64,000 nucleotides of DNA, taken from positions 1,736,001 to 1,800,000 of the forward strand of contig NZ_LR134287.1 in NCBI RefSeq assembly GCF_900636515.1, read 5' to 3'. A program made the translations under genes and the position numbers. The first letter of the stretch is position 1; every line of letters starts with the position of its first letter. This DNA is from Neisseria animalis (GTDB taxonomy: Bacteria > Pseudomonadota > Gammaproteobacteria > Burkholderiales > Neisseriaceae). Below are positions 19,692 through 28,966 of the stretch, piece by piece. Below the pieces are notes generated by a model. That model ran no database searches. It worked only from the letters and a program-made list of their open reading frames with translations, and was not told the origin of the DNA.

Positions 19692-19952
19692 TTGTTTTGT
19701 CCTTTTTGCTCAAATCATGCCGCACCGTTCGTGCGGTTCGGCTTCCTGCTGGTTTATACAGGATAACAGGCCGTCTGAAAAGGGCTTCCATGCTCACTCT
19801 GCCGATTTTGCAGACGGCTTTTGCGTTAAATCGTTCATATTTTAACATACAGACCGCGCCCTGTTTACCGCAGTTTTTGTCTTTACCCTTGTCGTTTGTA
19901 CGGTTTCATAAGAAAATATCCGTCTCGACACATTTACGGAAAGGAAACCGGC

Positions 19953-21482
19953 ATGACCACATTCCCCATCGCCCGCTCCGGCGACAACACCCTTGAAATC
20001 CAAGGAAAAATGGCCAACCGCCACGGTCTGATTGCAGGCGCGACCGGCACGGGCAAAACCGTCACCCTGCGCCGCATGGCGGAAGCCTTCAGCAACGAAG
20101 GCGTACCGGTATTTTTAGTAGATGTCAAAGGCGATTTGTCGGGCATTACCGAAGCAGGCAGCGACAGCGGCAAAGTCGGCGAGCGCATTGCCGAATTTAA
20201 TCTGGGCGGCGGATGGCTGCAAAATTTCCCCGTGCGCTTTTGGGACGTATTCGGCGAAACCGGCATTCCCGTGCGCGTTACCGTATCCGAAATGGGCCCC
20301 ATGCTGCTGGCACGCCTGATGAACCTGAACGACACGCAGGAAGGGCTGCTCAATCTGGTCTTCAAAGTCGCCGACGACAACGGCTGGCACATTCTGGATT
20401 TGAAAGACCTCCGCAGTATGCTGCAACACGTTTCCGAACACGCTGCCGAATACCGCACCCGATACGGCAACGTCTCCGCCGCCAGCGTCGGCGCCATCCA
20501 ACGGCAACTGCTTACCCTTGAAAACGAAGGCGCGGAGCAGTTTTTCGGCGAACCCGCCCTCAACCTCGAAGACTGGATGCAGACCGAAAACGGCAAAGGC
20601 ATCATCAACATTCTCAATTCGGAAAAACTCATGCGCTCGCCGCGCATGTACAGCGCGTTTTTGCTGTGGATGTTGGCCGAATTGTTTGAAATGCTGCCCG
20701 AAGTCGGCGACATGGACAAACCCAAATTCGTCATGTTCTTCGACGAAGCGCATCTGATGTTCGACAACGCCGCCAATGCGCTGGTCGAACAAGTCGAACA
20801 AGTCGTCCGCCTCATCCGCTCCAAAGGCGTGGGCGTTTACTTCGTTACCCAAAACCCGCTCGATTTGCCCGATACCATCTTGGGGCAACTGGGCAACCGC
20901 GTCCAACACGCCCTGCGCGCCTTCACCCCGCGCGACCAAAAAGCCGTCCGCGCCGCCGCCGAAACCTTCCGCAGCAACCCCGCCATCAACGTAGCCGAAG
21001 CCATCGGCGAACTGGGCGTAGGCGAAGCACTGGTTTCCTTCCTCGACGAAAAAGGCATGCCGGCTCCGGTAGAGCGCGCGCTGGTGCTGCCGCCGCAATC
21101 CGCCCTCACACCGCTGAGTGCCGAAGCGCGCAACGCACGTTTCCAAAGCGACAGCCTGTACCCTGCCTACAAAGATATGGTTGACAATTACTCCGCCTTT
21201 GAAGCCCTTATCGAAGCCAACGCCCAGGCAGCCGCCGAAAAAGAAGCCGAAGCCGCCGCCAAAGAACAGGCCAAAGCCGAAAAAGCCGCAGCAAAAGAAG
21301 CGGAAAAAGCCGAACCCGGCCTGCTCGACGGTTTCTTGGGCGGCCTGACCGGCGGACGCAAAAAATCCGGACAAGGCTTGGGCTACAACGTCGCCGACTC
21401 CATCGGCAGCCAAATCAACCGCCAAGTCACCAACGCCATTTCCCGCAGCGTGATGGGCATTATTAAGAATATGCTGAAATAA
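19953..21482 (+). CDS. DUF853 / HerA-like P-loop ATPase (YjgR family)
   Basis: A 509-residue FtsK/HerA-superfamily ATPase. The start at 19953 is chosen because MTTFPIARSGDNTLEIQGKM is the family N-terminus and an AAGGAA ribosome site precedes it. Walker A is GATGTGKT (29-36) and Walker B FVMFFDEAH (about 259-267), followed by an Arg-finger-like region. The C-terminal ~90 residues hold an Ala/Lys/Glu coiled coil (about 425-465) then a Gly-rich tail. The family is widespread in proteobacteria but without an established function. It is monocistronic. Confidence 0.85.
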   Translation: MTTFPIARSGDNTLEIQGKMANRHGLIAGATGTGKTVTLRRMAEAFSNEGVPVFLVDVKGDLSGITEAGSDSGKVGERIAEFNLGGGWLQNFPVRFWDVFGETGIPVRVTVSEMGPMLLARLMNLNDTQEGLLNLVFKVADDNGWHILDLKDLRSMLQHVSEHAAEYRTRYGNVSAASVGAIQRQLLTLENEGAEQFFGEPALNLEDWMQTENGKGIINILNSEKLMRSPRMYSAFLLWMLAELFEMLPEVGDMDKPKFVMFFDEAHLMFDNAANALVEQVEQVVRLIRSKGVGVYFVTQNPLDLPDTILGQLGNRVQHALRAFTPRDQKAVRAAAETFRSNPAINVAEAIGELGVGEALVSFLDEKGMPAPVERALVLPPQSALTPLSAEARNARFQSDSLYPAYKDMVDNYSAFEALIEANAQAAAEKEAEAAAKEQAKAEKAAAKEAEKAEPGLLDGFLGGLTGGRKKSGQGLGYNVADSIGSQINRQVTNAISRSVMGIIKNMLK

Positions 21483-21507
21483 GCCACGTTCATCACTCTG
21501 CCCGTCA

Positions 21508-21547
21508 AAAGGCCGTCTGCAAACGATATTTTGCAGACGGCCTTTTA
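21508..21547 (+). terminator. Terminator of the DUF853 gene
   Basis: Uptake-sequence inverted pair with a short loop and a T tail. Confidence 0.85.
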
Positions 21548-21552
21548 TCGTT

Positions 21553-21800
21553 ATGCCACACAACATGATACGGCGCGACAGCATTTTGCTCAAAAAGGCG
21601 TTGGGCAACACTACTGAAGCAGCCAATCCGCCCAAGCGTACCGTTTACTGCCTGCGGTGTTATAGTCATTTAAAATAAGAATGATACAGCGTTGCTTTGC
21701 CTTGCCGTACTATGTGTACTGTCTGCGGCTTCGCTGCCTTGTCTCATTCTTATTTTATTCGACTATACCACCCTATCTCATTCTATGTGATTTGCCTGCC
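21553..21800 (-). repeat. Degenerate long-form Correia-like copy interrupted by copy 3
   Basis: The left part (21553-21660) carries diverged ATGATACGGCG, GCTCAAAAAG, GAAGCAGCC and CTGCCTGCGG. The right part (about 21768-21800) resumes with CTCATTCTATGTGATT. Intact copy 3 (21661-21767) lies between the two parts, so it appears nested. Confidence 0.6.
21661..21767 (-). mobile_element. Correia-like element, copy 3 (107 bp)
   Basis: Intact TATAGTC...GACTATA copy inserted in an older diverged copy. Confidence 0.9.
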
Positions 21801-21926
21801 ATTGAAGCGTGCCAGATGGTAAAACCGGAAGACGGCTCAAACTCCGCCGCCGTCATTTCTCCGCCATATATGCCCCAAGCGGCAGTTTGGCGATATAATG
21901 CCGTATTTTGCAGACGGCATTTCATC

Positions 21927-22214
21927 ATGAGTAAAGAGCTTTTAGGCTTGTTTTTTCTTCCGCTGGGCATTATCAGCATGTGCATGGCGGCATTGTGGCA
22001 AATGTATGTGATGATGACGGAAACTTATACCCTCAATCGTTATCAAGACAAACAATTGGTTTGGCGCGTGGCAGCATTGTTTTTAAGTTTCAGCTTGGCG
22101 GTGTATTGGTTGTGTCCGAATGCGCGGAAAAAAGGCATTGTCTTTCTGATTTTGGGCGCAGGCGGCGCACTGATGTTCGGCTTGGCGCGGCTGTGGCTGC
22201 CGTTTGCAGGCTGA
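21927..22214 (+). CDS. Small hypothetical membrane protein
   Basis: A 95-residue protein with three predicted transmembrane segments (about 3-24, 45-62, 68-90) and a short charged loop (TYTLNRYQDKQLVWR). The start MSKELLG at 21927 follows an uptake sequence that overlaps the expected ribosome-binding region, so translation initiation is not obvious. I do not recognise a family. Codon use is like the neighbouring genes. Confidence 0.5.
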   Translation: MSKELLGLFFLPLGIISMCMAALWQMYVMMTETYTLNRYQDKQLVWRVAALFLSFSLAVYWLCPNARKKGIVFLILGAGGALMFGLARLWLPFAG

Positions 22215-22514
22215 TGTTTGAACTGGCGGACGACACACGGCATCCATCAGCTTTTACATCCAACTTTAATACAACTTATTGATTAATCATATTATTATAT
22301 TGATTAAACTGCTGTACCGGCCAATCATGCCGTCTGCAAATCGCATATTTGCGCCATTTGCAGACGGCATATTTCGTTAAATCCATCATTTCCCACCGAA
22401 CCCCACGGCCTTGCAAGACCTTGTTCACAGCAGGGCTTGAGCAAACAGCCGAAACAGCCGCCCCGTACGGCCTGAAACCTTTGCACAAAACAGGAAACGA
22501 ACCAAAACTGATTA
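22215..22514. other. Gene-free stretch with an uptake-sequence pair
   Basis: Contains GCCGTCTGCAAAT at ~22330 paired with ATTTGCAGACGGC at ~22358, a likely terminator for the small membrane protein gene. Nothing else is recognised. Confidence 0.5.
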
Positions 22515-22621
22515 TATAGTCATTTAAAATAAGAATGATACAGCGTTGCTTTGCCTTGCCGTACTATGTGTACTGTCTGCGGCTTCGCTGCCTTGTCTCA
22601 TTCTCATTTTATTCGACTATA
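22515..22621 (-). mobile_element. Correia-like element, copy 4 (107 bp)
   Basis: Intact copy with one change (CTCATTCTCATTTT) in the right inverted repeat. Confidence 0.9.
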
Positions 22622-22721
22622 ATAAGTACCTTGAACGTTACCACTTCAAAAGTCCAAACAAGCAGGCAGGTGTAAAACCCGCCTACAAACCCTTGCAATG
22701 AATTTGGCAAAGGTCTCGGTT

Positions 22722-22776
22722 TGCACAGTCCGTCGCTTGGCTGCCTTGTCTGATTGTGCGTCATCCGGCAATAAAA
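22722..22776 (-). repeat. Fragment of a degenerate Correia-like copy
   Basis: GGCTGCCTTGTCTGATTGTGCG followed by CATCCGG resembles the right third of the element. The rest is not recognisable. Confidence 0.4.
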
Positions 22777-22802
22777 AAACCTCCGCAATGTGCGGAGGTT
22801 TT
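22777..22802 (-). terminator. Intrinsic terminator of the CoA-transferase gene
   Basis: A perfect 10-bp stem AACCTCCGCA/TGCGGAGGTT with a 2-nt loop and a run of A on the plus strand (U tail on the transcript). It is independent of uptake sequences. Confidence 0.9.
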
Positions 22803-22818
22803 GCTGCATATAAGGTGG

Positions 22819-24342
22819 TTATTTGATGCGCATGTCGCCGGTTTCGACAAAGCGTTGGTGCCAAGACAGGGCTTCGCTCAAAATGTGCGGCGTATGCAGG
22901 CCGCCGGCCTTTTCGGCGCGGTCGTAGTAATCGCGCAGCATGTCGCGGTAGTCCGGATGTGCACAGTTGTTGATAATCAGTTGGGCACGTTGGCGGGGTG
23001 ATTTGCCGCGCAAGTCTGCCATGCCTTGTTCGGTTACGATAAACATGACATCGTGTTCCGTATGGTCGTGGTGCGAAACCATCGGTACGATACAGGAAAT
23101 CGCGCCGTCTTTAGCCACGGAAGGTGATACGAAGAATGAGAAGAAGGCATTGCGGGTAAAGTCTCCCGAACCGCCGATGCCGTTCATCATTTTGGTACCC
23201 ATCACATGGGTAGAGTTTACGTTGCCGAAGATGTCGGCTTCAATCATGGCGTTCATACCGATGACCCCCAAACGGCGGATTAATTCGGGGTTGTTGGTGA
23301 TTTCCATCGGGCGCAATACGATTTTGTCGCGCAAGAACTCGATGTTGTCGTTGAAGCGTTGCAGCGCGTCCGGACTGAACGACAATGCAGTGGCGGAAGC
23401 GGATTTCATTTTGCCGGAAATAATCAAGTCCAGCATACCGTCCTGCAATACTTCGGTAAAGCCGGTCAGGTTTTCGAACGGTGCGTCCTGCAGACCTGCC
23501 AGTACCGCGTTGGCAACGTTGCCCACGCCGGACTGCAGCGGCAGCAGGTTGGCAGGCAGACGGCCTGCTTTGACCTCATGGTCGAAGAAATCGATGATTT
23601 GTGCGGCAATGCGTTTGGAGTTTTCGTCAGGATCGGCAAATTTGCTGTTGCGGTCGAACGAGTCGGTCAGTACGATGGCGGCGATTTTGTCCAAGTCGCA
23701 CTCCAAATACGGCGAACCGATGCGGTCGTCCGGCTTAACCAGCGGAATCGGCTGGCGCAGCGGCGGCGTACCGATGTCGAAGTAAATATCGTGCATGGTT
23801 TCCAGCAGCGGATTTTGTTTGGCATTGATTTCGATGATAATCTTATCCGCAGCTTTCAATACTTCGTTGCAGTGGCCGACACCCATTGCCGGAATGATTT
23901 TGCCGTCTGCGGTAATGCCGGTGGCTTCGATGACGGCAACCTGCATTTTGCCGTAGAAGCCGTTACGGATTTGTTGCTCGACGTGGGAGAGGTGCATATC
24001 CTGATAGTGGATATTGCCGGCGTTGATGCTGTTGCGGATGCCGGGGTCGGATTGGAACGGGTTGCGGAAGTTGACGGCATTTGCCGCCGCCAGTACGCCG
24101 TCGCACTCGGGGGCGGTAGAGGCACCGGTAATCATGTTGATTTTAAATTCTTCGCCGCGCGCGTGGGCAGCTTTGGCTTTTTCGGCAATGGCGGTAGGCA
24201 GGGCTTTCGGGTAGCCTGCGCCGGTAAAGCCGGAGATACCCAGCGTCATGCCGTGCTGGATAAATTCGGCTGCTTGCTCGGCAGATATGATTTTGCCGCG
24301 CAAACCTTGGTGTTGTACGCGTTCTGCTGCTGTTGCTGTCAT
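22819..24342 (-). CDS. Acetyl-CoA hydrolase/succinyl-CoA:acetate CoA-transferase family enzyme
   Basis: A 507-residue family I CoA-transferase-like enzyme. The N-terminal glycine-rich TLGISGFTGAGYPKALP and the segments ITGASTAPECDG, VIGMNAMIEADIFGNVN, NGIGGSGDFTRNAFFS and TEQGMADLRGKSPRQRAQ are typical of the acetyl-CoA hydrolase/AarC/SCACT group. It moves CoA between acetyl-CoA and acetate or succinate, linking to acetate metabolism (compare pta nearby). A strong GAGGAG ribosome site precedes ATG 24342. Choosing between hydrolase and transferase activity is not possible from sequence; transferase is more likely for this branch. Confidence 0.88.
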   Translation of the reverse strand: MTATAAERVQHQGLRGKIISAEQAAEFIQHGMTLGISGFTGAGYPKALPTAIAEKAKAAHARGEEFKINMITGASTAPECDGVLAAANAVNFRNPFQSDPGIRNSINAGNIHYQDMHLSHVEQQIRNGFYGKMQVAVIEATGITADGKIIPAMGVGHCNEVLKAADKIIIEINAKQNPLLETMHDIYFDIGTPPLRQPIPLVKPDDRIGSPYLECDLDKIAAIVLTDSFDRNSKFADPDENSKRIAAQIIDFFDHEVKAGRLPANLLPLQSGVGNVANAVLAGLQDAPFENLTGFTEVLQDGMLDLIISGKMKSASATALSFSPDALQRFNDNIEFLRDKIVLRPMEITNNPELIRRLGVIGMNAMIEADIFGNVNSTHVMGTKMMNGIGGSGDFTRNAFFSFFVSPSVAKDGAISCIVPMVSHHDHTEHDVMFIVTEQGMADLRGKSPRQRAQLIINNCAHPDYRDMLRDYYDRAEKAGGLHTPHILSEALSWHQRFVETGDMRIK

Positions 24343-24573
24343 ATTGCGTTCTCCTCAAAGGGACAAAACCCTGATGGGTTCAGAGTTTGTTTGTGGTTAA
24401 ATGAACCGCTTCTTCGGAAATGTAGTAAGAAGAAAGCGGAATATACGGAATATATAATAAAGGTTTTCGGGTGTAAAGAAGGGATAAGACGGGAGCGGCA
24501 ATTTTCGGCTTGCCGGTTGCCGTACTGCTCCGTACCCGCCGAAATATGGTTTTTGCAGACGGCATAAACATGT

Positions 24574-24611
24574 AAAAACCCGATTGCATATTGCATCACA
24601 ATCGGGTTTGG
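24574..24611 (-). terminator. Intrinsic terminator of the AGCS carrier gene
   Basis: An 11-bp perfect stem AAACCCGATTG/CAATCGGGTTT just past the stop codon, not an uptake sequence. Confidence 0.88.
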
Positions 24612-24623
24612 AAACAACCGAAC

Positions 24624-26039
24624 TTACCGTTCGCTGTATTCGCGCACTTCGTAAGAATAAGACAATTCCTTACCGGCTTTTTTCTGCGCCAGATAATCAT
24701 CGTACACCGCACGGATTTCCTTACGCAGCAAAAACAGCGCGATTAAGTTGGGAATCACCATGAAGCCGTTGAACATATCCGACAAGCTCCACACCAAATC
24801 CACTTTGCCCAGCGTACCCAACACAATCGCAGCCAACACCAATGCGCGATACAGCGCCAAATGTTTGCCGTTGAACAAAAAACGGATATTGGATTCGCCG
24901 AAATAATACCAACCGATAATAGTGGTGAATGCAAAGAACGTCAGGCACACGGCCAACAACTGCCCGCCGATGCCCGGAAACGCCATGGTAAATGCCTGCT
25001 GTGTAACCGCCGCGCCTTTCAAGCCCAAACCGTCGGCACCGGTCAGCAAAATAATCAGCGCGGTTGCCGTACACACCAAAATCGTGTCGATAAACACGCC
25101 GACAAACGCCGCCATGCCCTGCAATACGGGGTGCTTCACATCTGCCGTCGCATGGGCGTGCGGTGTCGAACCCATGCCCGCTTCATTGGAAAACAGGCCG
25201 CGCGCCACACCGTAACGGATTGCCTCCCGCATACCGATACCAGCCGCGCCGCCCAATACCGCTTCCGGATCAAACGCCGCCACAAAAATATGGTTAATCA
25301 TCGGCGAAATGTTCTCGGAATACTCAAACAAAATCGCTACCGCGCACAAAATATAAACCACCGCCATAAACGGCACGACAAACTGTGCCACATGGGCAAT
25401 CCGGTTTACCCCACCGATAACCGTCAATCCGGCCAAAACAGCCAACACGATGCCCACAGCCAAAGCCGGCACATCAAACGCCACCGTTACCGTCGAAGCA
25501 ATCGAGTTTGCCTGCGTCGCATTACCGATAAAGCCCAACGCCAAAATAATGGCCACTGCAAAAAAACATGCCAGAAAATGCGCCGCGCCCTTGCCGATTT
25601 TCGGTGTCAGACCGTAGGTAATGTAAAACGCCGGGCCGCCGATGTATTTGCCGTTGCTGACCACACGGTATTTCTGCGCCAGTACCGCCTCGGCAAAAAT
25701 CGTGGACATACCCAAAACCGCCGACAGCCACATCCAAAAAATCGCACCGGGGCCGCCCGCCGTAATAGCCGTGGCCACCCCTGCTACGTTGCCTGTACCG
25801 ATTTGCGCCGAAATCGCCACCGCCAACGCCTGAAACTGGGATAAAGATTTATCATCGCCGTTTTTCTTTTTAAACAGCCCGCCGAAAACCGATTTGAATC
25901 CCGCACCGAATTTGGTAATCTGCGGCACACCCAAATAAACCGTAAAAAACACACCGATACCGATTAACGCGTAAATCAGCAGGTAATCCCACAAAATAGA
26001 ATTGACCGCACCCACCAGTGCAGACAATGTTGCTTCCAT
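24624..26039 (-). CDS. Sodium:alanine/glycine symporter (AGCS family)
   Basis: An inner-membrane Na+-coupled neutral amino-acid importer of 471 residues. The start at 26039 (MEATLSALVG) is preceded by a GAGG ribosome site; the frame runs on to 26111 but that extension is not family-like. It has 10-11 transmembrane helices. AGCS signatures are QFQALAVAISAQIGTGNVAGVATAI, split here as AISAQIGTGNVAG, and GGPGAIFWMWLSAVLGM, plus the LFSNEAGMGSTPHAHATA segment. Substrate preference (Ala or Gly) cannot be read from sequence. It is monocistronic. Confidence 0.93.
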   Translation of the reverse strand: MEATLSALVGAVNSILWDYLLIYALIGIGVFFTVYLGVPQITKFGAGFKSVFGGLFKKKNGDDKSLSQFQALAVAISAQIGTGNVAGVATAITAGGPGAIFWMWLSAVLGMSTIFAEAVLAQKYRVVSNGKYIGGPAFYITYGLTPKIGKGAAHFLACFFAVAIILALGFIGNATQANSIASTVTVAFDVPALAVGIVLAVLAGLTVIGGVNRIAHVAQFVVPFMAVVYILCAVAILFEYSENISPMINHIFVAAFDPEAVLGGAAGIGMREAIRYGVARGLFSNEAGMGSTPHAHATADVKHPVLQGMAAFVGVFIDTILVCTATALIILLTGADGLGLKGAAVTQQAFTMAFPGIGGQLLAVCLTFFAFTTIIGWYYFGESNIRFLFNGKHLALYRALVLAAIVLGTLGKVDLVWSLSDMFNGFMVIPNLIALFLLRKEIRAVYDDYLAQKKAGKELSYSYEVREYSER

Positions 26040-26345
26040 AACAACCTCAAAATTCAAAAAAACAAACAAAAACAGACAAAACCATATCCATTGCGGCGAG
26101 CAGGCCGGCAAGCGGACAAAAAGGCCGTCTGCAAAACATTAACTAAGAAACATTCCATACAATCATACTGCAAAACCGTTCGATTTCAAATACAAAACTA
26201 AAACTCGCATAACAAAGTTTAACAATTATCAAAGTTCATCAGCCACACAAACCGCATTCAGACCGCCTGCCGTTATGCTAAAATAACCGCCTTAAAATCG
26301 AACGCACCCGTGTCATACACGCCACGGTTCAGAAAGGACAAACAC
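26040..26345. other. Divergent intergenic region of the AGCS carrier and yebC
   Basis: Holds one lone uptake sequence near 26121 and AT-rich sequence likely to contain both promoters. I looked for a glycine riboswitch upstream of the carrier and saw none. Confidence 0.5.
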
Positions 26346-27074
26346 ATGGCAGGCCATAGCAAGTGGGCGAATATCCAACATAAAAAAGCCCGACAAGATG
26401 CCAAACGCGGCAAAATCTTCACCAAACTGATTAAAGAAATCACCGTAGCAGCCCGTCTCGGCGGCGGCGATGCCGGCGCCAATCCCCGCCTGCGTCTGGC
26501 TTTGGAAAAAGCAGCCGAAAACAATATGCCCAAAGACAACGTACAACGCGCCATCGACAAAGGCACAGGCAATCTGGAAGGCGTAGAATACGTAGAACTG
26601 CGTTACGAAGGCTACGGCATCGGCGGTGCCGCCCTGATGGTAGACTGCCTGACCGACAACAAAACCCGTACCGTTGCCGACGTGCGCCACGCCTTCAGCA
26701 AAAACGGCGGCAACCTCGGCACAGACGGCTGCGTTGCCTTCAACTTCGCCCATCAAGGCTATTTGGTTTTCGAGCCGGGCGTTGACGAAGACGCACTGAT
26801 GGAAGCCGCGCTGGAAGCAGGAGCAGAAGATGTCGTCAACAACGACGACGGCTCAATCGAAGTCATCACCTCGCCCAACGACTGGAGCACCGTCAAAGCC
26901 ACCCTCGAAGCGGCAGGATACAAATCCGTAGACGGCGAAGTTACCATGCGCGCCCAAAACGAAACCGAATTGAGCGGTGAAGATGCCGTCAAAATGCAAA
27001 AACTGCTGGACGCATTAGAAGACTTGGACGACGTACAAGACGTTTACACCTCCGCCGTCCTCAACCTCGACTAA
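26346..27074 (+). CDS. yebC: YebC/PmpR family protein
   Basis: A 242-residue cytosolic protein starting with the invariant [20 protein letters not shown]. Family members act as DNA-binding regulators or, as shown more recently, help ribosomes through difficult stretches such as polyproline. Middle motifs [21 protein letters not shown] and acidic C-terminal motifs [11 protein letters not shown] are conserved. The start at 26346 is fixed by family alignment. It ends at an uptake-sequence terminator and converges on dsbB. Confidence 0.96.
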   Translation: MAGHSKWANIQHKKARQDAKRGKIFTKLIKEITVAARLGGGDAGANPRLRLALEKAAENNMPKDNVQRAIDKGTGNLEGVEYVELRYEGYGIGGAALMVDCLTDNKTRTVADVRHAFSKNGGNLGTDGCVAFNFAHQGYLVFEPGVDEDALMEAALEAGAEDVVNNDDGSIEVITSPNDWSTVKATLEAAGYKSVDGEVTMRAQNETELSGEDAVKMQKLLDALEDLDDVQDVYTSAVLNLD

Positions 27075-27093
27075 GCAACACCCGTCCGCACCA

Positions 27094-27133
27094 AAAAGGC
27101 CGTCTGCAAACTCCATTTTGCAGACGGCCTTTT
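27094..27133. terminator. Terminator between yebC and dsbB
   Basis: Uptake-sequence inverted pair between convergent genes. Confidence 0.85.
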
Positions 27134-27152
27134 CCACATCAACACAACAAAA

Positions 27153-27653
27153 TCAGCGCACAGCTCCGCTTTTCCACCAAGCCAGCCACACCAGCAGCAG
27201 CACAAAAGCAAAATACAGCACACTCCATACCGGCAGAGCCACGCCCAAAAAATAATCCGGCACCGCACAATTCCCAAAGCCGCGTACCACAAACTCCCAA
27301 TGGTCAAACAACGGCCAATCGCGCAAACGGAACGTCCACGGCGCACCGCAAGCCGGAGCCTCACCCGCCGGCAGACTTTGCAACCACATCTGGTACACCG
27401 CCACACCGGCCCCATAAACCGCCGGCACACTGACCACCACCGCCCCGAACAAACGTGCCCCCCTGCCCGTCAGCGCAAACAGCGCACAAACCAACGCCGC
27501 CAATCCCACCGCCAACACCGACAAACGCTGCAAAATACACAGCACACAAGGACTCAAACCCAACACATATTGAGAAAAAAACGAACCGCACGCCGCCAAC
27601 ACCGACAATACGACAATACCCCAAAGCGTTTTACGAAAAATATTCATCGTCAT
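27153..27653 (-). CDS. dsbB: Disulfide bond formation protein B
   Basis: An inner-membrane quinone reductase that reoxidises DsbA. From ATG 27653 (27647 also possible) it has 166 residues and four transmembrane helices. The periplasmic cysteine pairs are Cys36-Cys39 in SPCVLC and Cys102/Cys129 (APACGAP and FGNCAVP). The length matches the family. The frame is open to 27686 but the extra residues are not helix-like. It is monocistronic. Confidence 0.92.
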   Translation of the reverse strand: MTMNIFRKTLWGIVVLSVLAACGSFFSQYVLGLSPCVLCILQRLSVLAVGLAALVCALFALTGRGARLFGAVVVSVPAVYGAGVAVYQMWLQSLPAGEAPACGAPWTFRLRDWPLFDHWEFVVRGFGNCAVPDYFLGVALPVWSVLYFAFVLLLVWLAWWKSGAVR

Positions 27654-27885
27654 CAAACCAAACCAATCATGCACACAATTTAGCACAAAACCGCCCTGTA
27701 ATCACTTGTAAGACTTGCGCCAGATTAAACAGACGAAACAAAAAAACAAAGGCCGTCTGCAAAATCAAACCAACCCGTCCCGCCATCCTACTCCGGCGTT
27801 CTCCAGCCCCGCCAGCCGCCGCCGAACAGATTTGCCCCAGCCCCGACAACACCGCCCCCGTATTTGCCGCACTACGCCGAATCAT

Positions 27886-27920
27886 AAAAGGCCGTCTGTA
27901 AATTTGCAGACGGCCTTTTA
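27886..27920. terminator. Uptake-sequence hairpin
   Basis: A tight inverted pair (GCCGTCTGTAAA/TTTGCAGACGGC) in the gene-free region upstream of dsbB. Its transcript is unclear. Confidence 0.6.
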
Positions 27921-27943
27921 TGTGTTTACCAGTTTCAAAATAA

Positions 27944-28047
27944 TATAGTCGAATAAAATAAGAATGAGACAAGGCAGCGAAGCCGCAGACAGTACGCATA
28001 GTACGGCAAGGCAAAGCGCTGTATCATTCTTATTTTAAATGACTATA
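27944..28047 (+). mobile_element. Correia-like element, copy 5 (104 bp)
   Basis: Ends intact. It lacks 3 nt (AAC) in the core and has one substitution (ACGCATAGT), so it is slightly older than its siblings. Confidence 0.88.
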
Positions 28048-28173
28048 TAATGATTCCAAACATAATGATGACGTTGATTGTAAGCAACCGGATTTTATGG
28101 TCATGTCCCACAAAAGCACACAGCATTGCCGCACCTTGTTCAAAAAATATTCAACAAAGCCGTCTGCTGATAT

Positions 28174-28260
28174 TTACCTCTTTCCTGCTGGCTTGGCGTT
28201 TTGAATTTGGCGGTCGGTAAGAGCCTTAGCCGGTAAACCTTTGCGGTGGTTTGCTGATAC
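28174..28260 (-). pseudogene. Possible remnant of a tyrosine-integrase N-terminus next to tRNA-Leu
   Basis: The minus strand translates as PAKALTDRQIQNAKPAGKR then stop. This resembles the start of P4-type tyrosine integrases (LTDxxIxNAKPxxK, Arm-DNA-binding domain). The expected next part of the domain is missing. It lies ~210 nt beyond the 3' end of tRNA-Leu and reads away from it, the usual place for an island integrase. The match is short, so it is tentative. Confidence 0.45.
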
Positions 28261-28431
28261 TTTTTCAGGGGTTGTGGGTGCTTGTTGAAAAATATACCAA
28301 CAAAAAAGGTTCATTCAACGATACGGCATAAAACCGTATGATACGGAAACTTTCAAAAAGCAAAAAACCAAATCAGGCTAAAAGCCTTATCAAATATGGA
28401 TTTGGTTGATTGTATGGGACGTTATAAGACG

Positions 28432-28455
28432 TAAAAAAGCAGCCTTAAAGCTGCT
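28432..28455 (-). terminator. Terminator of tRNA-Leu
   Basis: Stem AGCAGC/GCTGCT with a 6-nt loop, followed on the transcript by six U. Confidence 0.8.
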
Positions 28456-28468
28456 GATTTTTTAAGTA

Positions 28469-28553
28469 TGGTGCGGACGGAGAGACTCGAACTCTCACAC
28501 CTCTCGGCGCCAGAACCTAAATCTGGTGCGTCTACCAATTTCGCCACGTCCGC
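28469..28553 (-). tRNA. tRNA-Leu (anticodon UAG)
   Basis: An 85-nt class II tRNA with encoded CCA (28469-28471), acceptor stem GCGGACG/CGTCCGC, anticodon loop ATTTAGG and a long variable arm. A consensus-like promoter lies directly upstream. Confidence 0.96.
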
Positions 28554-28572
28554 CAATCTTATGGAATGGCGC

Positions 28573-28601
28573 ATTATACACAGAATCGGCGATTCTGCCA
28601 A
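28573..28601 (-). promoter_or_regulatory. Sigma-70 promoter of tRNA-Leu
   Basis: On the minus strand TTGGCA (-35) is separated by exactly 17 nt from a perfect TATAAT (-10), ending ~20 nt before the tRNA. Confidence 0.88.
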
Positions 28602-28728
28602 TGCAGACGGCAAACTGATTTTCAAGGTCTTACCTGCAAAAATACGGCGGCAGTGTCAAGCCGATAAAATCCATATCATCGGATTGTACACATCATCAGG
28701 GGACTTAAAATAAACCATTCTCGTCAGA

Positions 28729-28835
28729 TATAGTCATTTAAAATAAGAATGATACAGCGTTGCTTTGCCTTGCCGTACTATGTGTACTGTCTGCGGCTTC
28801 GCTGCCTTGTCTCATTCTTATTTTATTCGACTATA
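28729..28835 (-). mobile_element. Correia-like element, copy 6 (107 bp)
   Basis: Intact copy between tRNA-Leu and ettA. Confidence 0.9.
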
Positions 28836-28910
28836 AAATCCCAAGCGGTATCAAGTTGCCGCCTGATTTCATGACTGCGTTTTGAATTGCTTATTTATGG
28901 AATGATTATT

Positions 28911-28950
28911 AAAAGGCCGTCTGCAAATCAAATTTACAGACGGCCTTTTA
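28911..28950 (-). terminator. Terminator of ettA
   Basis: Uptake-sequence inverted pair just after the stop of ettA. Confidence 0.85.
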
Positions 28951-28966
28951 TCAATAATCCAATAAC

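Noticed and set aside
20115..21635. A 506-codon open frame antisense to the DUF853 gene
   Set aside because: Low-complexity Gly/Phe-rich shadow frame with no motif.
26040..26345. Glycine riboswitch upstream of the AGCS carrier
   Set aside because: No conserved aptamer core or tandem structure is visible.
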